This document shows, in pieces, positions 53,428 through 62,255 of a DNA stretch of 64,000 nt. The notes beneath the pieces are model-generated. The model saw only the letters and a list, made by a program, of their open reading frames with translations. It made no database searches and had not been told where the DNA came from. The position numbers were made by a program, and so were the translations under genes. The stretch's first letter is position 1. Each line of letters begins with the position of its first letter. The DNA comes from Lewinellaceae bacterium (lineage in GTDB: Bacteria > Bacteroidota > Bacteroidia > Chitinophagales > Saprospiraceae), in assembly GCA_020636075.1 (NCBI GenBank), contig JACJYO010000001.1, positions 434,001 through 498,000 on the forward strand. Reading direction: 5' to 3'.

Positions 53428-54921
53428 TTAATCTTTAGGTGTATCGGATGGTGCTGTATTCAGAAGTTCCTTCATTTTTTGGATCAGCCAGATCCGCTCG
53501 GAAATCATGGGATTATCGACTACCTCCTGGTACATTGTTTCCAGTTGTTCCCAATCCTTGTACGGTTGTCGCCACCAGTTATTAAAATGCAACATGGTGT
53601 TTACGAAGTTCCGTTGGAAAAGGATCTTTTCCCGGGCAATATTTCGCTCCCGGGCCAGGGCTACACGAAAAGCCATGAGTTTGCTTTCAATCAGATCGAA
53701 ATCATTTTCACCGGTTTCAAAAAGAATTTTGATTTCCAGCAATTTATGCATGTACTTATAGCTGGTATCATGAAAATTCAGGTGCATTATCAGGTGATGC
53801 GCCTCTTGAAAACGTCCGGTATAAAAATAAACAAATGCCTGGCAAAAGTCTTCGTACAGTGCCGAGGATTGTGGCCCTTTTATTTTGTTTTTAAAGGTAT
53901 CAAGCAGGGTCTGAACCAGTTCAAACTCCTTACCCAACACCCCTGTTTTTATCATACTGAGCATTTCGATGTGTTGGATCGTCCCCTCTTTATTTAACCG
54001 ATCGGGGCGGATTCTGCGTCGGAGCAGATCGAACAGGATTTCGCGATACGGCTTTTCCCGAAAGCGCCGGGCGCAAAAATTGTATGCCAACGACTCAAAT
54101 CGCTTGAGATAATAGAGCGATAATGAGGCTTCCTGGTCTTGCAGCATCGTTCTGAACTCCTCAAAAACCTGCTCGGCGCCCGCAGTATCGCTCTGTAAGA
54201 ACACCAGTGCTTTCCGGCTGATTTGCACTAAGGGATGTTTGTAGGCAGGCTTGGTCGCCCAACAATCCAATTCCCGGATATACTCTGCCACTTCCTGTTC
54301 TTGCAAGATCGGACTAAGGGAATTCTGATTAAAAATAGCCGTCAGCATTTCCAGGCGTTTGATCAGATAAAACTGATCAAACGCTGCGAGGGATCCCTGT
54401 AGATTGAAGTCCCCTTTTTGCTCTGTTTTCATGCCCCAAAAATCGGATTTAGCCTCTTCGGCCTGCCAGTTTTGCATAAAGGCAATAAGGTCGTGGGAAT
54501 TAATTTGGGCTGATTCGCGTTCAAGACGTTGCTGGTATTTATCACACAAATCAAAATCGCCCTTCTCCTGAAAAAACCGCAATATCTGCGTGTGGTTATG
54601 TACAGGGCGGTCTAATGATTGATCCATTTGTGCCACAATAAACTTCCGGATGTACTTCAGAGTACTCGTTGCAAGGTTATTTATGGTTTGTGGCACATAA
54701 TCGCGCTTGGGAAAAATGCCTGCATAGAGCATTTTTTTTGTCAACCCTGAAGCACCGTCATTGCCTGAAGCCAACGCTTTAAAAAGTTGTTTTACCAACA
54801 ACCATTCTTTAGATGCGTCTTTGCCATCTGTACAATATGGCGAGTGTAAAAAGAGCTCCAAACTGTGTTTTTCCTGCTTGGAAAATGTGCGCAGCGTAGC
54901 TACCAATTCAGAATTAACCAT
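53428..54921 (-). CDS. Large helical hypothetical protein
   Basis: A 497-residue, mostly alpha-helical protein without signal peptide or membrane segments. The start (MVNSELVATLRTFSKQEKHS..LELFLHSPYC) and repeated helix pairs (FYTGRFQEAHHLIMHLNF; DLIESKLMAFRVALARERNI) suggest a TPR-like solenoid. From general familiarity, similar proteins occur in Saprospiria without assigned function. It is convergent with the RluE-type gene, 8 bp between stops. Confidence 0.7.
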   Translation of the reverse strand: MVNSELVATLRTFSKQEKHSLELFLHSPYCTDGKDASKEWLLVKQLFKALASGNDGASGLTKKMLYAGIFPKRDYVPQTINNLATSTLKYIRKFIVAQMDQSLDRPVHNHTQILRFFQEKGDFDLCDKYQQRLERESAQINSHDLIAFMQNWQAEEAKSDFWGMKTEQKGDFNLQGSLAAFDQFYLIKRLEMLTAIFNQNSLSPILQEQEVAEYIRELDCWATKPAYKHPLVQISRKALVFLQSDTAGAEQVFEEFRTMLQDQEASLSLYYLKRFESLAYNFCARRFREKPYREILFDLLRRRIRPDRLNKEGTIQHIEMLSMIKTGVLGKEFELVQTLLDTFKNKIKGPQSSALYEDFCQAFVYFYTGRFQEAHHLIMHLNFHDTSYKYMHKLLEIKILFETGENDFDLIESKLMAFRVALARERNIAREKILFQRNFVNTMLHFNNWWRQPYKDWEQLETMYQEVVDNPMISERIWLIQKMKELLNTAPSDTPKD

Positions 54922-55016
54922 GCCTTGATTATTTGCTTCCAGGTAAAAATCGAGAAAAATGTAATGGGCGAATTGAGTGCCGTAATAGCAACTTAGAGCC
55001 TTAAAGTTATACTAAT

Positions 55017-55424
55017 ATGCCTGAAAGTATCATCGTTCTGGAGATCGTAAATGATCGCAATAGTGCAACAGAAACCGCACAACAGTGCTCCGCACTGACA
55101 TCCTCGTATTATGAAAAGTCTGCCGACGCCAATGTGTCTTATCCTTTTAGCTGGGCGCCGGGAGACTCGGAACTAATCGAATCAATAAAAGTTGGTGTTG
55201 GCGGCATTGACTTTATTCTGAAATACGACGACACCAATCAAATCGTCCTGCTAACCGGTATTTGCAATTCAGCGTATGAACCATATTTCAATATTAGCGA
55301 CAAAACGCTGGTATATGATGACGGCAACACCCAGTTTAATGCAGACTTTGTTTTGATTAACGGGACTGAAATCGAGATCAGTATTGTGGCAATGGCTGAT
55401 ACCACGATCAATGCATACGAATAA
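55017..55424 (+). CDS. Hypothetical protein
   Basis: A 135-residue acidic, beta-rich product (VGVGGIDFILKYDDTNQIVL; DFVLINGTEIEISIVAMADT) with no signal peptide. It begins AT-rich accessory DNA. No family is recognised, and the regular strand pattern is the only support beyond the open frame. Confidence 0.5.
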   Translation: MPESIIVLEIVNDRNSATETAQQCSALTSSYYEKSADANVSYPFSWAPGDSELIESIKVGVGGIDFILKYDDTNQIVLLTGICNSAYEPYFNISDKTLVYDDGNTQFNADFVLINGTEIEISIVAMADTTINAYE

Positions 55425-55571
55425 GCTGACCTCCGAACCGGGTGTAACGCTGCCTGTGGGTTTTTACCTCGCAAGTAAAATTGCAAAATAATGTAATTGC
55501 ATGCAGGACGAGTCTGATATTACCTTTGAACTATCAAACAGCAGTTAAAGAATCAAACACCAGGTACCTCG

Positions 55572-55709
55572 AAGCCTATTCGCCAAAGAACCCCACTCCA
55601 AACCAAATTGATAGGCCCTGTTTAAGTCGCTCCAGAATTTCCAGATATTCCCCACCGGTGGATTGCCTTTTGGCAATTCACCGGGAAAACTAAGAAGCGG
55701 CTGGTAAAC
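55572..55709 (-). repeat. 138-bp direct repeat copy 1, remnant of a gene end
   Basis: It differs from 56428-56565 at about ten positions and has no indel. On the minus strand it translates as VYQPLLSFPGELPKGNPPVG.. then WKFWSDLNRAYQFGLEWGSL.., the end of an unknown protein. The 319-bp gap 55425-55743 holds this copy only. Confidence 0.8.
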
Positions 55710-55743
55710 ATGCGATTGCAGTTTCTTCAAAATCAATCTCTTT

Positions 55744-56289
55744 ATGAAAAGAATTTTGGTATTAGCCTTTACGTTCCCAAGCATTTGTTGTTTGACATCG
55801 CTTAATTCTTCCAAGCATCAATTCGATCCTCCATCACAAGTTATTCTTCAAGATACATCCCGAAACACCACACTTCAATTTACAAAAAATGGTAGCACCT
55901 GGGCTATCACAAGTGGAGACCAGGATACTTATTTAGCCGCTATTGCCGATCAAATTTTTGGCGTTGTCAATGTTGGGAGTTTTCAAAACAGCACAATTGA
56001 ATTTGATTCTTCCTATACAATAGCAATAATATCAGCAGTGTGCTCCGATACCAATGGGAAGTCTGTGCCAATAGGTGTGGAATTTGCCTTCATTTCGCAG
56101 TCAGCCAATACGGCTTTTACCTATCAATTTGCAGAAGCACATACTTGTACTGGTGCACCCTGTTCATGTTGCGTATTTGTAAAAAATGAAGACGGCACAA
56201 TTAAGGGCTGCAAATGTGACACTGTTGATCATGATTGTCAACTTTACTCAGGCCCAAACAGGTGTAACCATAGTGTATCAACAAATTGA
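55744..56289 (+). CDS. Cys-rich exported hypothetical protein
   Basis: A 181-residue product with an N-terminal hydrophobic segment (MKRILVLAFTFPSICC) and a Cys-rich end (HTCTGAPCSCCVFVKNEDGT.. GCKCDTVDHDCQ). It is AT-rich relative to the window and lies between the two copies of the 138-bp repeat, so it may have arrived with the duplication. No family is recognised; the Cys cluster could bind metal or form disulfides. Confidence 0.55.
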   Translation: MKRILVLAFTFPSICCLTSLNSSKHQFDPPSQVILQDTSRNTTLQFTKNGSTWAITSGDQDTYLAAIADQIFGVVNVGSFQNSTIEFDSSYTIAIISAVCSDTNGKSVPIGVEFAFISQSANTAFTYQFAEAHTCTGAPCSCCVFVKNEDGTIKGCKCDTVDHDCQLYSGPNRCNHSVSTN

Positions 56290-56427
56290 ATTATTCCATT
56301 CCCAATGGGCAAAACCGGGAATGATCTGCCAAGTAAAAAGGGAAAAAATTGTAATCGGCAAGCCTGAGTAATGCCTATACCTTTGACTTAGCAAAACGGA
56401 AAACAACGTTCAATTTTCTACCTACAA

Positions 56428-56565
56428 AAGCCTATTCGCCAAAGGACCCCACTCCAAACCAGTTTGATAGGCCCTGTTTAAGTCGCTCCAGAATTTCCAG
56501 ATATGCTCCACCGGTGGATTGCCTCTTGGCAATTCACCGGGAAAACCAAATAGCGGCTGATAAAC
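56428..56565 (-). pseudogene. 138-bp direct repeat copy 2, 3' remnant of an unknown gene
   Basis: On the minus strand it reads VYQPLFGFPGELPRGNPPVE.. WKFWSDLNRAYQTGLEWGPL.. NRLL and a stop. A stop codon lies five codons upstream of VYQ, so only about 51 codons remain. The 455-bp gap 56290-56744 holds this remnant and nothing else that I can see. Confidence 0.7.
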
Positions 56566-56744
56566 ACCTGGTTCCGGTCAACTTTAATTCGCTAGGGTAA
56601 AGCCGGTCGGTTTTGGAACAGAGCCTGTTTTAAAACTGCTTGATTCAAGTCCAGATTACAGAAAACGAGTATGAAAGCCGGCGCAAAGTTATTTGCGGCC
56701 GGCTTTTGTATTTTTAAAGGAATGGCAAGGTATCCCAAAACAAA

Positions 56745-57218
56745 TCATCCAGGCATTTTACCAAAGCGCTCCTCCAGGATTCGAGATCGGTACGCAAATA
56801 TTTGCTCCACTTGACGCCGCACAAATAAGCGGTGTGCTACCCGACCAATTAGTCCCATCGGCAATTTATAATGCAGCAAGTCCGTCATTTCCACTCCATT
56901 CGGAATGGCTTTGAAATGGTGTTCATGGTGCCATATGGCATATGGGCCAACGCGCTGTTCGTCCACGAAAAACGCCTTTTCCCGGACATGGGTAATTTCG
57001 GTCATCCAAAACAAGGGGATACCTAATATCGGCTTAACCGTATAACAAATGATCTGCCCGGGATAGGTAGCATTCAACCATTCCGGATCCGACTTAATTT
57101 CAAAACCAAGATGTGGTGGGGTAATTTTGCTCAGGTTAAGCGGTGTGGAGAAAAATCCCCATGCCTGTTCGAGCGATATCGGCAATTGCTGGGTGTATTT
57201 GAGCGAGTAGACGGCCAT
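56745..57218 (-). CDS. SRPBCC-fold protein
   Basis: A 157-residue protein of the START/Bet v1-like fold (SRPBCC): YSLKYTQQLPISLEQAWGFF at the start, ITPPHLGFEI, YTVKPILGIPLFWMTEITHV, HEHHFKAIPNGVEMTDLLHY and the long C-terminal helix FVRRQVEQIFAYRSRILEER. Members bind hydrophobic ligands in a deep pocket; the ligand is unknown. A terminator separates it from the CBS gene upstream. Confidence 0.88.
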   Translation of the reverse strand: MAVYSLKYTQQLPISLEQAWGFFSTPLNLSKITPPHLGFEIKSDPEWLNATYPGQIICYTVKPILGIPLFWMTEITHVREKAFFVDEQRVGPYAIWHHEHHFKAIPNGVEMTDLLHYKLPMGLIGRVAHRLFVRRQVEQIFAYRSRILEERFGKMPG

Positions 57219-57256
57219 TTTTTTTGGGCATCTAACAGCCGATGGTATAAAAAGTT

Positions 57257-57292
57257 GCTGGTATCCGCCAAACCTTGTTGACGGATACCAGC
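57257..57292 (-). terminator. Intrinsic terminator after the CBS-domain gene
   Basis: GCTGGTATCCG and CGGATACCAGC form a perfect 11-bp stem with a 14-nt loop. On the minus strand it is followed by AACTTTTTATA, 19 bp past the CBS stop codon. Confidence 0.75.
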
Positions 57293-57310
57293 CGGAATTA
57301 GCCTGTTGGC

Positions 57311-57736
57311 TTACATATTTTCCTGGATAAACTTATCCAGTTTATCCGGGTACTCTTTTTTGTATTCGTAGTTCAAAACATCATAAGTGGTTACAATTCC
57401 CACCAATTCATGTTTGTCATTCACAATGGGTACCGCGTGGAACAAATGCTCCATTAAAACCTCAGCGGCTGCGCCTATGTGCTGTTCGGGCTCGAGCGTT
57501 GCCAAATGCGTAGTCATCACTTCACTGACCCGCATGTCCTGATAGGCCACAGCGGAAAGACCAAGTTTAAAAATATCCCAGGAGGTAATCAAGCCCACCA
57601 ATTTTTTATCCTCAATAATCGGAATGTGGTGAATCCGTTTGGTCATGAAAATTTCCCGTGCATCCCCAAGCGTATTATTGGGTTTTAAGGTGACCACATT
57701 CGCGGTCATGATCGTGTGTAAGGGTTCGTTCATCAT
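57311..57736 (-). CDS. Two-CBS-domain protein
   Basis: A 141-residue cytoplasmic protein made of two CBS domains: ANVVTLKPNNTLGDAREIFM..HIPIIEDKKLVGLITSWD and THLATLEPEQHIGAAAEVLM..AVPIVNDKHELVGIVTTYD. Paired CBS domains form a Bateman module that binds adenosyl nucleotides. No effector domain is fused, so it may be a regulatory subunit or nucleotide buffer; its partner is unknown. ATG codons at 57736 and 57733 are both possible. Confidence 0.92.
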   Translation of the reverse strand: MMNEPLHTIMTANVVTLKPNNTLGDAREIFMTKRIHHIPIIEDKKLVGLITSWDIFKLGLSAVAYQDMRVSEVMTTHLATLEPEQHIGAAAEVLMEHLFHAVPIVNDKHELVGIVTTYDVLNYEYKKEYPDKLDKFIQENM

Positions 57737-57760
57737 AGGCTATGTACATATTTTAAAGGC

Positions 57761-57768
57761 CAAACGTA
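57761..57768 (-). promoter_or_regulatory. -7 element of the CBS gene
   Basis: On the minus strand TACGTTTG is an exact TAnnTTTG match 24 nt before the ATG. No TTTG at -33. Confidence 0.5.
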
Positions 57769-57869
57769 AAATGGTATTTAAACTAAATATTGTTGCTCGA
57801 ATGTAGCAGGCTTCTTCTGATTCTCCAAAAAATTCCCCGACCACTTGGTTAAATTAACGGTAATGGAGT

Positions 57870-58670
57870 TCATTTGCCCAGTTCCCTGGCCCGGCCAAGT
57901 GCTGCCTGGGTGCCGGCGATAATATCCTCATGCAGGGCAGTTTCTTCGAAAACACGCAATGCAGCCTCTGTTGTTCCACCCTTACTCGCCACTTTTTTTA
58001 TCCAGGATTCGCAGGATTGATCGGCTTTATTGTACAAATCCACGGCGCCGGTAAAGGTTTGTCCAACCAAAAGCTCAGCCTCCGCATCGCTAAAACCCAT
58101 CTGCCGCGCAGCCTCAATCATGGCATTCATGAAAAAATAAACATACGCCGGACCAGAACCTGAAATGGCCGTAGCGGCATCCAGCATGGATTCCTGTTCC
58201 ACATACAAGGTTTTTCCCGTCGTATTAATCAGGTTTTGGACCATTACCAATTCGATGCGGGTGACTGCCTCGGTACTGGTAAATACCGTAACACCCGCGC
58301 CGATCTGGGCCGGCAGGTTGGGCATGGCGCGCACAATTTTTTGTACGCCAAGCGCCTGGGCGATTGCGCCGGTTTGGATACCCGCCATAATGCTGAGGAA
58401 AACCTGGGAAGCATCAACAAAGCCCCGAATCTGATCAAAAAGCGCCGGCGCATCCTGCGGTTTTACAGCCACGATGACCAGGTCGGCTTCGGCGGCACAT
58501 AAACGCGGATCACTGAAAAACAGACCTTCCTGGATCTGGCTCAACTGATTTGCTTTTTCAACGGTCCGGCACAGGATCATCAATTGGTCCGGTTTGACAA
58601 TCCGGCTGCGCAAAAAACTCTGGGCATATGTAAGGCCCATATTTCCGCCTCCAATTATGAGAATTTTCAT
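57870..58670 (-). CDS. proC: Pyrroline-5-carboxylate reductase
   Basis: A 266-residue cytoplasmic enzyme that reduces pyrroline-5-carboxylate to proline. The Rossmann motif is ILIIGGGNMGLTYAQSFL; VIVAVKPQDAPALF, RAMPNLPAQIGAGVTVF, ISGSGPAYVYFFMNAMIEAA and ASKGGTTEAALRVFEE are family signatures. The start at 58670 (MKILIIGG) is set by the Rossmann strand; the frame upstream is unrelated. A CATCTTTG octamer at 58707-58714 (minus) is a near-consensus -7 element. Confidence 0.95.
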   Translation of the reverse strand: MKILIIGGGNMGLTYAQSFLRSRIVKPDQLMILCRTVEKANQLSQIQEGLFFSDPRLCAAEADLVIVAVKPQDAPALFDQIRGFVDASQVFLSIMAGIQTGAIAQALGVQKIVRAMPNLPAQIGAGVTVFTSTEAVTRIELVMVQNLINTTGKTLYVEQESMLDAATAISGSGPAYVYFFMNAMIEAARQMGFSDAEAELLVGQTFTGAVDLYNKADQSCESWIKKVASKGGTTEAALRVFEETALHEDIIAGTQAALGRARELGK

Positions 58671-58799
58671 GGTGTATGTCGAAATGAGTCTTCCAAAACT
58701 GCGCGCCAAAGATGCTTTTTTACGCCGAGCAAAACACAAATGGAAACTAATTTTAACCCATGTCGGTTAGAAAATTAATCCTAAGACAATCTTTCAACC

Positions 58800-59336
58800 A
58801 TGCCACCAACGATTTTCATAAACCATACAATCAACCTGACGCCTTTTTCCCCGGAAGACAAACAATACCTGGTGCAGTATCTCAATGACCCCATTGTCTA
58901 CAGAAACACCTTGCAGATACCAAGCCCATACACCGATGAGGAGGCAGAAACCTGGTTGAAAATAGTAGCCCAGAATCGCGAAAAACTCGGCACGGAAGCC
59001 AATTGGGTAATCCGGCATCAAAAAGATGGCTTGTTGGGCAGCATAGGCCGGGCCATGAAAAACCATGGCAAGGGCCACCTTGAAGAAATCGGCTATTGGC
59101 TGGCTGCTCCATTTCGTAGTCAGGGTATAATGACCCAAGTGGTGCAAATATATTCCGACTGGTTGTTTGCAAATCACCCGGACCTGGTACGCATTGAGGC
59201 AAATGTGTTTCCGCACAACGCCGCGTCAATGCGTGTTTTGGAAAAAGCCGGATTTGAGCGTGAAGGCTACGCGCGCAAATTGCACGTTAAAAACGGCGTC
59301 TATCTGGATTCGATCCGGATGGCTAAAATCAGGTAA
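58800..59336 (+). CDS. GNAT acetyltransferase, RimJ/RimL type
   Basis: A 178-residue acetyl-CoA-dependent transferase. INLTPFSPEDKQYLVQYLND opens the fold, LLGSIGRAMKNHGKGHLEEI and GYWLAAPFRSQGIMTQVVQI hold the acetyl-CoA loop (Q/RxxGxG-like RSQGIM), and IEANVFPHNAASMRVLEKAG followed by FEREGYARK is the RimJ/RimL C-terminal signature. The acceptor may be a ribosomal protein N-terminus or a small amine. It is divergent from proC. Confidence 0.92.
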   Translation: MPPTIFINHTINLTPFSPEDKQYLVQYLNDPIVYRNTLQIPSPYTDEEAETWLKIVAQNREKLGTEANWVIRHQKDGLLGSIGRAMKNHGKGHLEEIGYWLAAPFRSQGIMTQVVQIYSDWLFANHPDLVRIEANVFPHNAASMRVLEKAGFEREGYARKLHVKNGVYLDSIRMAKIR

Positions 59337-59347
59337 CACTGTTTTGC

Positions 59348-62206
59348 TTACCGGGTTGCAACCACCATTTTTTTCTGAATTAACCCGTCATTAGCCAGCA
59401 TCTGCAGCCAGTAAATACCTGGTGGCAAGGGGCCAAAATCGATGGGCTGGCGCAAGGGGCCTGCAGGGAGATCAAATGCTTGCACCCCTACCGATTGGCC
59501 GTTTGCATTGAATAAACTGGCCTGCAACGGTCCGCCACCAAACTGTTCGCCAACCAGCTGAAATGCCCCGTTTGATGGATTTGGATAAACAGAAATGGAT
59601 GCAAGGCCAGGCAGATCCACACTTTTCACCAAAGTAGAATCCACAACAACGGTCACCGGAACACGGCCGCTGAGACACTCCTTGCCCGGAAAATCAATTT
59701 CCCAGTTGAAAAAATAATAGTACCGCTGGTTGCCGAAACTGGAACCGGTAATGCGCAAATAATCCGGCACCTCATAAGGATACTGCACTCCCTGATCGCT
59801 GCGGCGCAACTGGGGACCGTTGCTGCCCAGCACCTGCTGATTCACGGAAATATCTGTAGTCAACCGAAGCCCGGTTCCCTGCGGAATATCCATGTCGAGA
59901 TTAAGCACCGTTGTGCCGGCTGGGATATCTACCTCTTTGCTTTGGATTGGAATATTGAAGGCGTTCGAAAGGACGATTTTGCGTACACCGGCTATGTTGG
60001 TGTACACCTTCACGCTTGCCAGCCGGAAAGGCGCAATACAATCAAATACAATATCGCCATTGGTTTGCGGACTGGCAAAATTGGAGCCCAAATGCGAAGG
60101 CATGCCCGCAAACTGGTTCGATCGGTCATAAATCGCATTGTTAGCTACCCAATATGTGGTCGAAGTTTGGAGCGGTGGTGTTTCGAATAGATCGCCCGTG
60201 AACAACACGGTACCGCCAATGGCCGAATTATACCAAATTAATTCATCGCCCGTAGCCGTCAAAGAAGCCACCGACCCCACAGCAACCGTGTCGGGTACCG
60301 GAACCGGCAAAGGTGCATCCAAAACTGTCACAATGACCGGAGTTGAGCTAAACTGCGCACAAAGCCCCTGGGCTGTCACTGCATACGAACCCGGCGTATC
60401 GACCATGATGGATGCTGTGGTATCCCCGGTCGTCCACAAATACCCGGCTGCCAGTGATGAAGTAAGTTCCACGGCCCCACCAATACAAAAAACGGTATCC
60501 CCTATTGCCGTGATTTGCGGAGTTTCTACCGGGTCGACCACCACCATCACTACATTGGACACAGCCGTGCAACCTTCTTTCGTCGTAACCGTGACCGCAT
60601 AAAGCCCCGCCGCACTAACCACGATCTGTGCATCTACCGACCCGGTGGTCCATTTGAACGCATCGTAAACACCCGGCACCTGAATTTGTACACTGTCGCC
60701 GCTGCAAAACACAGTATTGCCTTGAGGCGAGGCCACGACAGGTGGAATAACACATTTCCCCTCCTCCACCGTCAGGTATTGGTCTACTTCGGGTGCAAGC
60801 AACGTATCAACCCTGCCGGACGGCCAGTGGATCAGCACCGAATCAATTTGCGTAAGTTGCCCCATGCCAAAATGCACCTGAGTGGAATTCATTATTCCGT
60901 AGCTCTCTCCCGAGCGCACCTCACGCACCTGGGTACCCAAAGCGCTGTACAAAAACACTTTTGCTCCAATAGCACTGCGATTGCTTTGCACACCGCGCAG
61001 GTTGAGGCCAAAAAAGTGGTTGTCATTGCCATCGTTGAACCACATGGCATCCGGGATGGCACTCGGCTCAGTATAGATTTCTGCATACCCGGCGTAGATA
61101 TCCTGGAAGCCGTCGTGGTTCAGATCGCCCAGGGCAAAAGATTCCATTTTTACCTGATCCAGAATTTCCGTGTAGGTAAACGTTTTATCGCCATTATTTC
61201 GAAAAAGATAGTGGTCGGACCCGGCTACCAGCAGATCGACGTAGCCGTCATTGTCAAAATCACGAAACACTCCCTGGAGCGGCAAACCGGTGATGGCATT
61301 GCGCAAGCCGGCCATTTCAGTAATATCGGTAAAATGGCCCGAGCCGTCATTTTCCAGCAGTTGGCTGGTAACGTCATGATTGGTAATGAAACAATCAAAA
61401 TCGCCATCGTTATCAATATCGCCAAAATCGGCGGTCCAACTTTGCGCACCAATGCGCAAGCCGGCAACATTGGCCGTATCCTGCAAAAAAGTGCCGTCGC
61501 CGTTGTTCAAAAAAAGTTGATTGATGCGACGCCCGTCGCTGGAACTACTGACACCCGTACGGCATTTTGCAATATAAAAATCCAGGTCGCCGTCGTTGTC
61601 CACATCACTCCAAACCGAACCGTAGTTACCCGAATTGTCCGTGGGCGGCCATGTATTCAAGTCAATTATGTCCGGCGCGTACAGCATTTCGCCGGTACTG
61701 TCATTCAGAAAAATGCGCGCTTCAGCATCGTCATGGCAGACAAAGGCATCCACCCAACCGTCGTTATTGATATCTGCAAAATTTACGCCTTGCACAAATG
61801 TTTCAGGTTCGTCTATGGAAACGACCGAAAAGGCCGAGCCGTCAGCATTCCCCCGGATAATTTTAATACCGTCGTAATACCCTCCGGTGAGGATATCCGG
61901 TATGCCGTTATTGTCCACATCCGCCACGCAAATCCCCCACTGGCTGTCGGTCTGCAGGTTAAGTACCGATTGGTGGCGGAATGCCTCTCCCGGCCCATTC
62001 TGGTATTCTACACTGATCTGGTAGCCCTGATTCATGCGCACGATGTCATCGCGGCCATCGCCGTTCATATCCAGTACGGCTATCGCCACCCCGCTGTAGT
62101 GTTTCTCCGGGCTGAGTAAATGCGTTTGTTTGGTAAATGAAATCTGGGCAAAAATCAGGCTGGGAACCAGGCTGCAAAAGGTGAGGCAAATATTTCTGAA
62201 GGCCAT
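59348..62206 (-). CDS. VCBS/FG-GAP repeat protein with ASPIC/UnbV domain, T9SS type A
   Basis: A 952-residue secreted protein. The signal peptide ends LIFAQ. Seven or so FG-GAP/VCBS repeats (about 35-380) carry calcium-type D.DNDGD loops (VWSDVDNDGDLDFY, DFGDIDNDGDFDCF, DFDNDGYVDLLVAG). An ASPIC/UnbV domain follows (AIGAKVFLYSALGTQVREVR, then HFGMGQLTQIDSVLIHWPSG, about 405-480), then Ig-like segments (VYDAFKWTTGSVDAQIVVSA) and a type A sorting domain (SISVYPNPSNGAFQLVGE.. ending QKKMVVATR). A surface or extracellular role is expected; the ligand is unknown. Confidence 0.92.
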   Translation of the reverse strand: MAFRNICLTFCSLVPSLIFAQISFTKQTHLLSPEKHYSGVAIAVLDMNGDGRDDIVRMNQGYQISVEYQNGPGEAFRHQSVLNLQTDSQWGICVADVDNNGIPDILTGGYYDGIKIIRGNADGSAFSVVSIDEPETFVQGVNFADINNDGWVDAFVCHDDAEARIFLNDSTGEMLYAPDIIDLNTWPPTDNSGNYGSVWSDVDNDGDLDFYIAKCRTGVSSSSDGRRINQLFLNNGDGTFLQDTANVAGLRIGAQSWTADFGDIDNDGDFDCFITNHDVTSQLLENDGSGHFTDITEMAGLRNAITGLPLQGVFRDFDNDGYVDLLVAGSDHYLFRNNGDKTFTYTEILDQVKMESFALGDLNHDGFQDIYAGYAEIYTEPSAIPDAMWFNDGNDNHFFGLNLRGVQSNRSAIGAKVFLYSALGTQVREVRSGESYGIMNSTQVHFGMGQLTQIDSVLIHWPSGRVDTLLAPEVDQYLTVEEGKCVIPPVVASPQGNTVFCSGDSVQIQVPGVYDAFKWTTGSVDAQIVVSAAGLYAVTVTTKEGCTAVSNVVMVVVDPVETPQITAIGDTVFCIGGAVELTSSLAAGYLWTTGDTTASIMVDTPGSYAVTAQGLCAQFSSTPVIVTVLDAPLPVPVPDTVAVGSVASLTATGDELIWYNSAIGGTVLFTGDLFETPPLQTSTTYWVANNAIYDRSNQFAGMPSHLGSNFASPQTNGDIVFDCIAPFRLASVKVYTNIAGVRKIVLSNAFNIPIQSKEVDIPAGTTVLNLDMDIPQGTGLRLTTDISVNQQVLGSNGPQLRRSDQGVQYPYEVPDYLRITGSSFGNQRYYYFFNWEIDFPGKECLSGRVPVTVVVDSTLVKSVDLPGLASISVYPNPSNGAFQLVGEQFGGGPLQASLFNANGQSVGVQAFDLPAGPLRQPIDFGPLPPGIYWLQMLANDGLIQKKMVVATR

Positions 62207-62255
62207 AATCAGGAAGCGATAAAAGTTTCAATTAAATGGATTATAAAAACGGTCA

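Noticed and set aside
60515..62119. 534-residue open frame opposite the VCBS/ASPIC gene
   Set aside because: It is a shadow of the repeated D.DNDGD codons; the minus-strand protein has signal peptide, repeats and sorting domain.
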